A DNA stretch of 64,000 bases from Nocardia paucivorans NBRC 100373 (GTDB lineage Bacteria > Actinomycetota > Actinomycetes > Mycobacteriales > Mycobacteriaceae), in the NCBI RefSeq assembly GCF_000308675.1, contig NZ_BAGE01000060.1, positions 120,064 to 184,063 of the forward strand, read 5' to 3'. This document shows, piece after piece, positions 1 to 7,335 of this stretch; position 1 is the first letter of the stretch, and the number at the start of each line of letters is the position of its first letter. The notes beneath the pieces are model-generated. The model saw only the letters and a program-made list of their open reading frames with translations, had not been told where the DNA came from and searched no databases. Both the position numbers and the translations under genes were made by a program.

Positions 1-71
1 CGAAGTAGGAGCCGACACCTCATATCCGGGCGTCCCACCGAAACGGGAAACGCCTCGGGATCCCGGGGCGC

Positions 72-1244
72 TCACCCGCCCGTACCCGAGAGGCGTTGCC
101 GGAGGGTGGCCGCCCGGAGTGTGAGGTGATTGCGTTCGGCGAGATTGTGCGCCTGCGCGGCGGCCTCGACATAGAGCCGCGCCGCCGTGGCGATATCACC
201 GGCGCGCTCGTGCAGGTAGGCGGACGACGCGGTGTATCGGGGGAGCTTCGGATCGAGTTCGGCCAGCGCGGCCAACCCCGCACGCGGTCCGTCCGCCTCA
301 CCGACGGCGACGGCGCGATTGAGTCGCACTATCGGGCTGTCGGTGAGTCGGACCAGCTCGTCGTACCACTCCACGATCTGCACCCAGTCGGTTTCCTCGG
401 CCGTCCGGGCATCGGCGTGCAGGGCGGCGATCGCGGCCTGGGCCTGATACTCGCCGAGCCGGTCGCGGGCCAGCGCGGCCTGGAGCACGGCTACCCCCTC
501 GGCGATCAGGTCGTGCCGCCACAGGCCACGATCCTGCTCGGCCAAGGGCACCAGGCTGCCGTCGGCGCGCATCCGAGCGGGACGTCTGGCGTGGTGCAGC
601 AGAAACAGCGCCAACAGCCCCGCGACCTCCGGGTCGTCACCGATCGCGGCCAACTGCCGGGCCAACCGAATGGCCTCCGCGGCAAGGTCCACATCACCGC
701 TGTACCCCTCGTTGAACACCAGATACAGCACCCGGAGCACGGTGCGCAGCTCCCCGGGACGATCGAATCCGATAGCGCTCACGGTGCGTTTGGCCCGGCT
801 GATCCGTTGGGCCATGGTCGCCTCGGGCACCAGATATGCCTGCGCGATCTGCCGGGTGGTCAGACCGCCGACGGCCCGCAAGGTCAGGGCGACGGCCGAA
901 TTGGAACTCAGGCTCGGGTGTGCGCACAAGAAGTAGAGCCGCAGTGTGTCGTCCACGGAGACGGTCGGGCCGGGCGGCGGCTCCTCGACGATCCGCAACT
1001 CGCGGCGGCGCCGCGCGGTATCGGCTCGGGTGAGATCGACGAAGCGCCGCCACGCCGTAGTGATCAACCAGCCCTTGGGGTCGTCCGGGTACCGTCCCGG
1101 CCACGTCTCGAGCGCACGGACCAAGGCGTCCTGGACAGCGTCCTCGGCGGTCGCGAAGTCCGCCCCGCGCCGGACGAGAGCCGCCAGAACCCCCGGGATC
1201 AGGTCCCGCAGCCGGCCCTCGTCCAGCACATCGGCACCCCTCAT
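72..1244 (-). CDS. ECF42-type RNA polymerase sigma factor with C-terminal extension
   Basis: Predicted sigma factor of 390 aa. The N-terminal ~170 residues contain sigma-70 region 2 (the ATAEDAVQDALVRALETW stretch is typical) and a region 4 helix-turn-helix (GGLTTRQIAQAYLVPEATMAQ). The remaining ~220 residues form a helical DUF6596/TPR-like extension, so it is twice the size of a plain ECF factor. This layout and the upstream DGPF protein fit the ECF42 group. I chose the ATG at 1244 because it overlaps the TGA of the YCII gene (ATGA), giving translational coupling; longer in-frame starts would lie inside that gene. No anti-sigma factor with a membrane anchor is adjacent, as is usual for ECF42. 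Target genes cannot be read from the sequence. Confidence 0.88.
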   Translation of the reverse strand: MRGADVLDEGRLRDLIPGVLAALVRRGADFATAEDAVQDALVRALETWPGRYPDDPKGWLITTAWRRFVDLTRADTARRRRELRIVEEPPPGPTVSVDDTLRLYFLCAHPSLSSNSAVALTLRAVGGLTTRQIAQAYLVPEATMAQRISRAKRTVSAIGFDRPGELRTVLRVLYLVFNEGYSGDVDLAAEAIRLARQLAAIGDDPEVAGLLALFLLHHARRPARMRADGSLVPLAEQDRGLWRHDLIAEGVAVLQAALARDRLGEYQAQAAIAALHADARTAEETDWVQIVEWYDELVRLTDSPIVRLNRAVAVGEADGPRAGLAALAELDPKLPRYTASSAYLHERAGDIATAARLYVEAAAQAHNLAERNHLTLRAATLRQRLSGTGG

Positions 1245-1648
1245 TCGGTGACGGTCGGCGGCGCGGTCAGAAACGGCCGCACCTCGAGCCACTCGTGGAT
1301 CGGTTTGCCACCCGCCCCGGGGGCCGCGGACAATTCACCGGCCAACTCGACAGCGCGCTCGTAGGAGTCGACGTCGATAACCATCCAACCCGCGATCAGA
1401 TCCTTGGTCTCCGCGAACGGACCATCGGTGACGGGCGGTTTGCCCTCGCCGTCGTGGCGAACCCAGACGCCCTCCGGGGCCAAGGCCTGGGCGTCGACGA
1501 ATTCGCCGCTACGCTCCAGGCGGGCCGCGAAATCGTTCATGTACCGGATATGCGCCTCGATCTCATCGGGCGTCCACCGATCCATCGGCACATCGTTGAC
1601 GGCCGCCGGGGCACCCCGGTAGTGCTTGAGGAGCAGGTACTTGGCCAT
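1241..1648 (-). CDS. YCII-related DGPF-motif protein
   Basis: Small 135-aa protein of the YCII/DGPF family. It carries the family motif DGPFAETKDLI around residue 85 and a ferredoxin-like beta-alpha-beta pattern (MAKYLLLKHYRG at the start). Genes of this family are repeatedly found next to ECF42 sigma factors, where they are thought to modulate or sense for the sigma factor; that role is inferred from family context. It is the first gene of a two-gene operon, its stop overlapping the sigma factor start by 4 nt. A purine-rich stretch (GAAGGGAGAA) precedes the ATG by about 5 nt. Confidence 0.85.
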   Translation of the reverse strand: MAKYLLLKHYRGAPAAVNDVPMDRWTPDEIEAHIRYMNDFAARLERSGEFVDAQALAPEGVWVRHDGEGKPPVTDGPFAETKDLIAGWMVIDVDSYERAVELAGELSAAPGAGGKPIHEWLEVRPFLTAPPTVTE

Positions 1649-1894
1649 GGCGTTCTCCCTTCAGAACTCGCGACCCTGGTTGGTCGTCACCCCTGGGACG
1701 GAGCCGTCACGATGTTCTCGACATCCGCTGCCGAAATTTTTCGCGACTTTTCGGAAGCCCCGCTCACATGGCAGCGGCGCATGATCGGGCGGCCGATATC
1801 GTACTCGTGTCCCGGGCGTCACCGGCCCATGGTGAGTCCTCGGCGATCGCTTCGGGCCCGCGATCCGGCCGGGCCGGCTTTCGGGAGCCGAGCG

Positions 1895-1999
1895 TCAGCA
1901 CCGCGTGAACTGCTCATCCGCGATGCCTTTCATGAAGGCGTCCCACTCGGCGGCGGTATATTCCAGCGTCGTGCCCTGGCGGGCAATCGAGGCGGTGCA
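1895..1999 (-). pseudogene. DUF397 C-terminal remnant
   Basis: In the 378-bp gap between the YCII and DUF1348 genes the minus strand reads the end of a DUF397 protein: LEYTAAEWDAFMKGIAD followed by EQFTRC and a stop. This matches the conserved C-terminal block of DUF397 (compare FTPGEWAAFTAGVRDGEF in the intact copy at 23116-23346). A stop codon at 2000-2002 closes the frame upstream and there is no start codon or ribosome binding site, so only about 34 codons survive. The rest of the gap (1649-1894, 2000-2026) shows nothing recognisable. Confidence 0.6.
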
Positions 2000-2026
2000 T
2001 CAAAGGTACGCGCCCGTTGTGTCGGC

Positions 2027-2485
2027 TCACCGGATAGGCAGCAGCACTCCGCGTTCACCGACGGGGCGCGGGCCGAAGATGCGCCGTTCACCGATTTCGA
2101 TCGGCAGATCGTTGATACTCGCCTCGCGGCGTGACATGAGTCCCTCGTCGGTGAACTCCCACAGTTCGTTGCCGTAACTGCGCCACCACTGTCCCGCACG
2201 ATCGCGGCATTCGTACTGGAAACGCACCGCGATCCGGTTGCCGCGGAATCCCCACAGTTCCTTGCGAAGGGCGTAGTCCAGCTCGCGTTCCCACTTCTGC
2301 CGCAGAAACTCCACGATCTCGGCGCGACCGGTGACGAAACGATCGCGATTGCGCCACACGGAATCCTCGGTGTATGCGAGCGCGACCCGTTCCGGATCGC
2401 GCGTGTTCCACGCATCCTCGGCAGCCTGCACCTTCTGCAGTGCCGTCTCCTCGTCGAACGGCGGGAACGGCGGTCGCGCACTCAT
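2027..2485 (-). CDS. DUF1348 / NTF2-like family protein
   Basis: A 152-aa protein of the DUF1348 group within the SnoaL/NTF2-like fold. Recognisable blocks are AEDAWNTRDPERVALAYT near the N-terminus, VWRNRDRFVTGRAEI, and RFQYECRD with WRSYGNELWEF in the middle, the tryptophan-rich signature of this family. The substrate and reaction are not known for the family. Two copies of a TetR-type palindrome lie 23-66 bp upstream of the ATG, so it is probably repressed by the neighbouring TetR regulator. A Shine-Dalgarno-like GAGG precedes the ATG. Confidence 0.8.
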   Translation of the reverse strand: MSARPPFPPFDEETALQKVQAAEDAWNTRDPERVALAYTEDSVWRNRDRFVTGRAEIVEFLRQKWERELDYALRKELWGFRGNRIAVRFQYECRDRAGQWWRSYGNELWEFTDEGLMSRREASINDLPIEIGERRIFGPRPVGERGVLLPIR

Positions 2486-2507
2486 ACGGAAACCTCCTCG
2501 AAGCCAT

Positions 2508-2551
2508 GAGAACGATCATTCTCGCGCAGAGCTTAGAGAACGGTCGTTTTC
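2508..2551. promoter_or_regulatory. Tandem TetR-type operators upstream of the DUF1348 gene
   Basis: Two 16-bp near-palindromes, GAGAACGATCATTCTC (2508-2523) and GAGAACGGTCGTTTTC (2536-2551), lie just upstream of the DUF1348 gene, 28 bp apart start to start. They differ by one and two bases from the perfect palindrome GAGAACGATCGTTCTC at 3214-3229. Binding by the adjacent TetR protein is inferred. Confidence 0.65.
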
Positions 2552-2590
2552 CTGTCCAGGGGTGCACTGGCAACGCCGGCTCGGTAACAC

Positions 2591-3160
2591 CTATCCGCCG
2601 TGACGCTCGGCTGCCGACAGGAGCACCTCGGCGGCGTCACGAGCCCGACGCGCGGCCTCGGGGTCGTCGTGCATGGCAGCGGTAACCATCGCGCCGTTGG
2701 CGAGAATCAGCAGCTGGTCGGCCAATGCCGTCGGAACGGCACAGTCGGCGACGAGATCGGCCAGGTAGTCACGCACCGCATACTTGTGCTGCCTGGCTAT
2801 CCGGGTGACATCGTCGGAGGTGCCCCCCAATTCTCCGACCGTGTTGATGAACAGGCAGCCCCGGAAACCAGGTTCGGCGAACCACTCGAACAGGAAGTCG
2901 AACACGGCGAGCACCCGCTCCCGGGGCGTGCGCGCATGAGTGTCGACGAACCGCGCGATCGCCGCCCGCACGTCACAGTCGCGCCGCTCCAACACCGCGT
3001 GCACCAGGTCCGCCTTCGAGGGGAAGTTTCGATAGAGCCGCTTCAGCGGCACATTCGCAGCATCGCGGATGGCATCCATCCCCACCGCCTGCACTCCCCG
3101 GTCGTTGAACAAACGGTCGGCGGCGGCAAGCACCCGTAGTGCATCCGTTTCATCCTGCAC
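2591..3160 (-). CDS. TetR/AcrR family transcriptional repressor
   Basis: A 189-aa TetR-family regulator. The N-terminal helix-turn-helix spans roughly residues 10-55 (LFNDRGVQAVGMDAIRDAA, then VPLKRLYRNFPSKADLV). The C-terminal half (FEWFAEPGFRGCLFINT) resembles the YxaF/LmrA-type ligand domain. I prefer the GTG at 3160: GGGAGG sits 6 nt upstream of it. An ATG nine codons further upstream at 3187 lacks a good ribosome site and would lie inside an operator copy. The gene is divergent from the DsrE/flavoprotein pair and has two operator-like palindromes in its promoter, so autorepression is likely. Confidence 0.85.
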   Translation of the reverse strand: MQDETDALRVLAAADRLFNDRGVQAVGMDAIRDAANVPLKRLYRNFPSKADLVHAVLERRDCDVRAAIARFVDTHARTPRERVLAVFDFLFEWFAEPGFRGCLFINTVGELGGTSDDVTRIARQHKYAVRDYLADLVADCAVPTALADQLLILANGAMVTAAMHDDPEAARRARDAAEVLLSAAERHGG

Positions 3161-3178
3161 AGCGGCCTCCCTTGCCTT

Positions 3179-3229
3179 GAGAACCATCGTTCCCTAGACT
3201 ATCGAAAGCGCTCGAGAACGATCGTTCTC
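3179..3229. promoter_or_regulatory. Two TetR-type operators in the divergent promoter
   Basis: A perfect 16-bp palindrome GAGAACGATCGTTCTC occupies 3214-3229 and a weaker copy GAGAACCATCGTTCCC occupies 3179-3194. Both lie between the divergently transcribed TetR gene and the DsrE gene. The spacing start to start is 35 bp. Together with the pair at 2508-2551 this gives four sites of the same consensus in 0.75 kb. Confidence 0.7.
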
Positions 3230-3272
3230 AGAGGGTGGCACCGGATCGACCGGCTGGACGAAAGGAAAGAGA

Positions 3273-3662
3273 ATGACCCGAGAAGCCGAAACCAAAACCG
3301 CCGTGGTCGTGATGAGCGACCCGAACGGGGGCGACGAAGCGCTCGGTCGCCTGTTCAACGCACTCGCGGCCGCCTACGACTTCGATCAGGCCGGTGACGA
3401 GGTCCGCGTGCAGTTCCACGGTGCGGGCACCCGCTGGCCCGAGCTGCTGAACGCGCCCGACCATCCCGCATACGACGTCTACCAGGCGGTGCGCCACACC
3501 GTCGCCGGCGCATCGTGCGGATGCTCCGATATCTTCGGGAGCAGGGCAGGCGTGGAGGCCAGCGGCATCGACCTGATCAAGGACAACCCGCTTCCCGGAA
3601 CCTCCGGTGTGGCCGGCCTGCGCACCCTCGTCGACAACGGATACTCCATCCTGTCGTTCTGA
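3273..3662 (+). CDS. DsrE-family protein
   Basis: A 129-aa protein with a DsrE/DsrF-like Rossmann-type fold: it opens with a hydrophobic strand (AVVVMSDPNGGDEALGRLFNALAAA) and contains a short Cys-Gly-Cys (SCGCSDIFG) near residue 90 at the position where family members carry sulfur-handling cysteines. Whether it transfers sulfur is not shown by the sequence. A GGAAAGAGA ribosome site precedes the ATG. It is the first gene of a two-gene operon, 2 nt ahead of a flavin-binding protein, and is under the TetR-type palindrome at 3214. Confidence 0.7.
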   Translation: MTREAETKTAVVVMSDPNGGDEALGRLFNALAAAYDFDQAGDEVRVQFHGAGTRWPELLNAPDHPAYDVYQAVRHTVAGASCGCSDIFGSRAGVEASGIDLIKDNPLPGTSGVAGLRTLVDNGYSILSF

Positions 3663-3664
3663 CC

Positions 3665-4273
3665 ATGCGTCACTTCTTCTCTCTGACGTTCGGGCCGGAT
3701 GAGCGGGCGCACCAACGCCGTCGAGGCTCATTCGACCGCTACGAACATGCGCTTTCCGCCGTGCCCGTGCCCGAGGGTTTGGGCGCGGCGGAAGCCGAGT
3801 TCCTCTCGCGGCGTGACAGTTTCTATCTGGCTTCGACCGGACACAACGGCTGGCCATACGTCCAGCACCGGGGCGGGCCGGCAGGCTTCGTCAAGGTGCT
3901 CGGACCGACCCGATTGCTGTGGGCCGAACGCACCGGCAACCGGCAGTACATCACCGCCGGCCACCTCGACCGCGACGACCGGGTCGCGATGATCGCGGTC
4001 GACTATCCGAACCGCAAGCGGCTCAAACTACTCGGACACGCACGATTCGACCCCGACCCGGATCCCGAAGCGCTCGAACTGGCCGGAATCGACGGCAAAC
4101 TCGAAGGCATCATGACCGTCGAGGTCGTGGCCTTCGACTGGAACTGTCCGAAACTCATCACCCCCCGGTTCACCACGGATGAAGTGCGCGCCCTCACCGA
4201 ACCACTGAAACAACGCATCCAGGAACTGGAAGCACAATTGGCCGCACAGCGCCCCCACCCCGACGGGGTATAG
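3665..4273 (+). CDS. Pyridoxamine 5'-phosphate oxidase-like FMN-binding protein
   Basis: A 202-aa member of the PNPOx-like split-barrel flavoprotein group. Characteristic stretches are FYLASTGHNGWPYVQHRGGP (residues ~56-75), the R/K-rich strand VDYPNRKRLKLLGHARF and the C-terminal acidic/amphipathic helix. The start at 3665 lies 2 nt after the DsrE stop and gives the usual N-terminus; the frame stays open further upstream but only over the DsrE gene. Substrate unknown; this subfamily often acts on F420 or FMN-dependent reductions, which is inference. It is co-transcribed with the DsrE gene. Confidence 0.8.
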   Translation: MRHFFSLTFGPDERAHQRRRGSFDRYEHALSAVPVPEGLGAAEAEFLSRRDSFYLASTGHNGWPYVQHRGGPAGFVKVLGPTRLLWAERTGNRQYITAGHLDRDDRVAMIAVDYPNRKRLKLLGHARFDPDPDPEALELAGIDGKLEGIMTVEVVAFDWNCPKLITPRFTTDEVRALTEPLKQRIQELEAQLAAQRPHPDGV

Positions 4274-4332
4274 GCAACCCCACTCGGACAGCGTCGCCAC
4301 GAGTTGCCGCCGCCATGAGTGGTCCCGGCGGG

Positions 4333-5124
4333 TCAGATACCGACGGGCAGCTCCTCGCCCGTTCCGCTACCGCCGCCCACCAGTTCCGCGAAACGGGTGA
4401 CCACCTTGTCGTGGTACGCCCGGAACAGATCCTCGAACAGCGCCGCCTGTGTCTCCGACGGCCCCGAGCCGGATTCCCACACCGCCAACAACGCTCGCCA
4501 CACCAACACATGCAGGTCGGCGGTGACGGCGAAAAACGCCTCCACCGCCTGCGGCACCTCCAGCACCATTTCGCCGATCGAGTTCAGGATGGCCCGCTGC
4601 ATGGTGGAGCCCAAGGCGGTGAGCAGGGTTCGGACGAGGCCGATCTCGATGGACAGTATGCTCGCGTGGTCCGGCGACTCTTGGCGGGCCAGCTCGTCCA
4701 GCAGATCTATCTCGACCTTCAGCAGCGCCGGATCGATGACGCCGGAGGATTCGATATGCGCGGCGCCGGTATACGACAGCAACGCGTCCATGACGATTCC
4801 GCGTTCGACCTCGACGATATCGCGGAACATCTCGATCGCGACCTCGGGCGTGGGGATCGAGAACCGGAACAGATGCCGGTACACGTCCAGTCCGCCGGAT
4901 TCCCGCACATCGCGGATGGTGAACCCCTTGCCGCGCCGGGCCTCCACGAACCCATAGGATTCCAGCCGTCCGAGAGTGAGCTGCGCGGTGGCACGGTTCA
5001 TCTCGAATTCTTCGGCCACCTGACGAACCGACGGCATCAATCGGCCCGGTCGGTACTCCCCGGCAGCCACCCGGCGGGCCAACTCATCGGCAACCTCGGC
5101 GACCACCGTGCGGGACCCCATCAC
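4333..5124 (-). CDS. GntR family transcriptional regulator (FadR/FCD-like)
   Basis: A 263-aa regulator. The N-terminal winged helix (residues ~5-75: LARRVAAGEYRPGRLMPSVR, MNRATAQLTLGRLESYGFVE, then the wing RRGKGFTIRD) is classical GntR. The C-terminal ~170 residues are all-helical and resemble the FadR/FCD effector domain, but the metal-binding histidine set of FCD proteins is not evident. It is transcribed towards and away from unrelated neighbours, with no obvious target adjacent; the SGNH hydrolase pseudogene lies 95 bp beyond its start. Confidence 0.83.
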   Translation of the reverse strand: MMGSRTVVAEVADELARRVAAGEYRPGRLMPSVRQVAEEFEMNRATAQLTLGRLESYGFVEARRGKGFTIRDVRESGGLDVYRHLFRFSIPTPEVAIEMFRDIVEVERGIVMDALLSYTGAAHIESSGVIDPALLKVEIDLLDELARQESPDHASILSIEIGLVRTLLTALGSTMQRAILNSIGEMVLEVPQAVEAFFAVTADLHVLVWRALLAVWESGSGPSETQAALFEDLFRAYHDKVVTRFAELVGGGSGTGEELPVGI

Positions 5125-5219
5125 TGCACCTCTCTGCAGGGTTTACGTCCCAGACAGTCTATTCGCAAAACTGCCGGTAGATAGCTGGAATCACAATATG
5201 ATCGGACGATCTGCACCGG

Positions 5220-5818
5220 TCAGTAACCCAGCCACTCCCGCCATACCGGCAGAACCGCATCCGCGAAGACCTCGTATCCCTGAGCCGTGGGATGCGCGCC
5301 GTCGCCCGCACGCACCTCGGCACACCACGTCTCGTCGGCGGCGAGCGATCGGTGGGTCGCGGCGTACGAAACCCGAGCGTCCGCGCAGACCTCGGCGAAG
5401 CGTTCGTCCAGTTCCGCGGTACAGAGATTGTGGGCGGGATCGTCGACCGGTGGCGGGGCGACCACCAGCACCGACCAGCCGAGGTCCCGGGCGGTAGCGA
5501 GAAAATCGATGAGATTGGCGATCGAGGTGCCCGGGTCCACTCTCGGCCGGTCGTTTTCGACCATGGTGTCGTTCACCCGAACGAGAACACCACCCGGGCG
5601 TCGGTTCCGGCGGGGAGCCGCACCGTGCATTCATCCTGCCAACGGGCGGCGATATTCGTGGAGGTCCGACGGCGGACACCGAGGTTGTAGCCGGTCGGCG
5701 CCTGTCCCGCGGCGGCGGCGTGTGCCGTGAGACGACCGGTCCGGCCGAGTGCGGTGGGGTCGCCGACTCCGGCCACGAACGAATCTCCGACAAAGCAGAT
5801 GCGCAGATCACGACTCAC
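5220..5818 (-). pseudogene. SGNH/GDSL-type hydrolase, frameshifted
   Basis: Two overlapping frames encode the halves of one SGNH hydrolase of about 199 aa. The first half (from GTG 5818) has block I, FVGDSFVAGVG; it reads VVFSFG and then hits TGA at about 5573. The second half, in another frame, continues VNDTMVEN (block III, GxND) and ends with the catalytic block V DGAHPTAQGYEVF. Inserting one G in the GGG run near 5576 would restore FSFGVNDT and one uninterrupted frame (599 nt becomes 600). This is either a real single-base deletion or an assembly error in a G run. Downstream in the same direction as the deacetylase gene, 25 bp apart. Confidence 0.75.
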
Positions 5819-5843
5819 CCGCCGATTGTCGCAATCCGTCGCT

Positions 5844-6740
5844 TCACGAATGCGCGGAGGCGTCGGCCACACCGGTGTCGAGACCGGTCTCACGCGCGTA
5901 GTGTTCGGCGATCTCGTCGCTGGTGGTCAGCCATACCCCCGGATGATCGACCACGTATTCGAGGGCCCGGTCCAGGTATTTGGCGCGGAACGCCTGTCCG
6001 ATGACGAAGGGATGCAGCGCCAATGCCATCACCCGCCCGCTTCGCTCCGATTCGTCGAAGAGTTGGTCGAGCTGGTCGGTCAGCACGCGTACGAAATCCG
6101 GTCCGGTCATCCGGGCGCCGACGAACATGCTGATGTCGTTCAACTCGACCGAGTACGGCACGCTGAGCATTCCGGGAACCCGCAGCGGATAGGGCTGGTC
6201 GTCGTTGGTCCAGTCCAGCACATAGTTCAGCCCGAGTTCGGCGAGCAGTTGCGGGGTGTGGGGTGTTTCGGTGAGGGCGGGCCCCATCCAGCCCCGAGGC
6301 CGGGTGCCGGTGCCACGTTCGATGGTATCGATCACATCGGCGAGCACCACGCGTTCTTCGTCGACCAACAGGTCGGTGTGCAGAATCGAATTGGTGCTGC
6401 CATGCGCCAACCAGGCCCAATTTCGTTGCCGACCGGCTTCCACGATCTGCGGATAGTGCTCGACCACCTCGGAATTGAGCAGCGCGCTGGCCCGAATACC
6501 GTGTCGGTCCAATATTTCCAGCACTCGCCAGAAACCCACGCGCGCGCCATAATCACGCCAGCCGTAGTTCAACGGATCCGGGACGAGGTCGGCGGTGCCG
6601 GGGTAGATACTGGTGGCGGATCGGTCGAGGTGGAAGTGCTCGATATTGAGTCCGACATAGAAGGCCACCCGGGCATTGCCGGGCCAGTGGATCGGCGTGC
6701 GGTCGACGATGGGGCTGTAGTCGAAGATTTCGTTGTCCAT
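5844..6740 (-). CDS. Polysaccharide deacetylase family protein (PuuE-like)
   Basis: A 298-aa NodB-fold protein of the CE4-like group related to allantoinase PuuE and chitin-deacetylase-type enzymes. Visible elements include NYGWRDYGARVGFWRVLEIL (residues ~58-77), the strand RASALLNSEVVEHYPQIVE, the AHGSTNS segment, RPRGWMGPALTET and the C-terminal LALHPFVIGQ. The substrate may be a ureide or an amide rather than a glycan; the sequence does not decide. It is divergent from a MerR gene and its ATG begins 14 bp from a MerR-type dyad, so it may be transcribed from an almost leaderless promoter. No signal peptide, so cytoplasmic. Confidence 0.8.
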   Translation of the reverse strand: MDNEIFDYSPIVDRTPIHWPGNARVAFYVGLNIEHFHLDRSATSIYPGTADLVPDPLNYGWRDYGARVGFWRVLEILDRHGIRASALLNSEVVEHYPQIVEAGRQRNWAWLAHGSTNSILHTDLLVDEERVVLADVIDTIERGTGTRPRGWMGPALTETPHTPQLLAELGLNYVLDWTNDDQPYPLRVPGMLSVPYSVELNDISMFVGARMTGPDFVRVLTDQLDQLFDESERSGRVMALALHPFVIGQAFRAKYLDRALEYVVDHPGVWLTTSDEIAEHYARETGLDTGVADASAHS

Positions 6741-6754
6741 GCGGTTATCCTCAA

Positions 6755-6776
6755 ACCTTCACATTGATGTGAAGGT
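6755..6776. promoter_or_regulatory. MerR-type dyad between deacetylase and MerR genes
   Basis: A perfect inverted repeat with 10-bp arms ACCTTCACAT / ATGTGAAGGT around a 2-bp centre. On the minus strand a TTGACC box (6774-6779) precedes it, and 19 bp further a weak TTGAGG box (6749-6754), the elongated spacing used by MerR-family activators. The dyad lies 27 bp ahead of the MerR start and 14 bp ahead of the deacetylase start. Confidence 0.7.
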
Positions 6777-6803
6777 CAACCACGATGGAGTGATATCGAT
6801 CAT

Positions 6804-7211
6804 ATGCGGATCGGAGAATTGGCCGAGCGCACCGGCACATCCCGGCGGCTGTTGCGGTATTACGAGGAGCAGGGCCTGATCCTCGCGCGGCGCTGCCGGA
6901 ACGGCTACCGCGACTATGACGAACGCTTCGTGGATCGCGTCCTCCAGATCCGCGGCCTCCTCGATGCCGGCCTACCCACCCGGATCATCAAACAGATACT
7001 GCCCTGCCTGGACAAACCCCGCACCATCTACTTTCCGGACGCCACACCGGAAATGCTCGCGACGCTCGAACGCGAACGCGACCGGATGACCGACCGCATC
7101 CGCTGTCTGGAGCGCAACCGTGACGCGATCAGCGAATACCTCGACGCCGTTCGAGCCTATGGCAACGGCGGTGAAGCGCCCGACGAGCCCTTCGCGACGC
7201 CCCAGCACTGA
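6804..7211 (+). CDS. MerR family transcriptional regulator
   Basis: A 135-aa MerR-family regulator: winged helix-turn-helix at the N-terminus (MRIGELAERTGTSRRLLRYY, then EEQGLILARRCRNGYRDYDE), followed by a long dimerisation coiled coil (LERERDRMTDRIRCLERNRD, residues ~90-115). The short C-terminus lacks a cysteine-rich metal site, so the signal is probably an organic molecule. It is divergent from the polysaccharide deacetylase and the dyad between them fits a MerR-controlled promoter for the deacetylase. Confidence 0.88.
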   Translation: MRIGELAERTGTSRRLLRYYEEQGLILARRCRNGYRDYDERFVDRVLQIRGLLDAGLPTRIIKQILPCLDKPRTIYFPDATPEMLATLERERDRMTDRIRCLERNRDAISEYLDAVRAYGNGGEAPDEPFATPQH

Positions 7212-7335
7212 TCGGACCGACCCGAACGGACAGGCCGGTGTGTATCGTCCCGCTCGGCAGCCTGGATATTCTCGACGAGTGAGCGAACGAGGCAGCCGAC
7301 ACAGCTGGACCTCGATCCGAAGGCACCGATACGAC

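Noticed and set aside
1..71. Partial gene at the left window edge
   Set aside because: Nothing readable as a coding sequence on either strand; only the 3' flank of the sigma factor is present.
96..1364. Long open frame antisense to the sigma factor
   Set aside because: It lies wholly opposite the ECF42 and YCII genes, lacks domain-like sequence and looks like a high-GC shadow.
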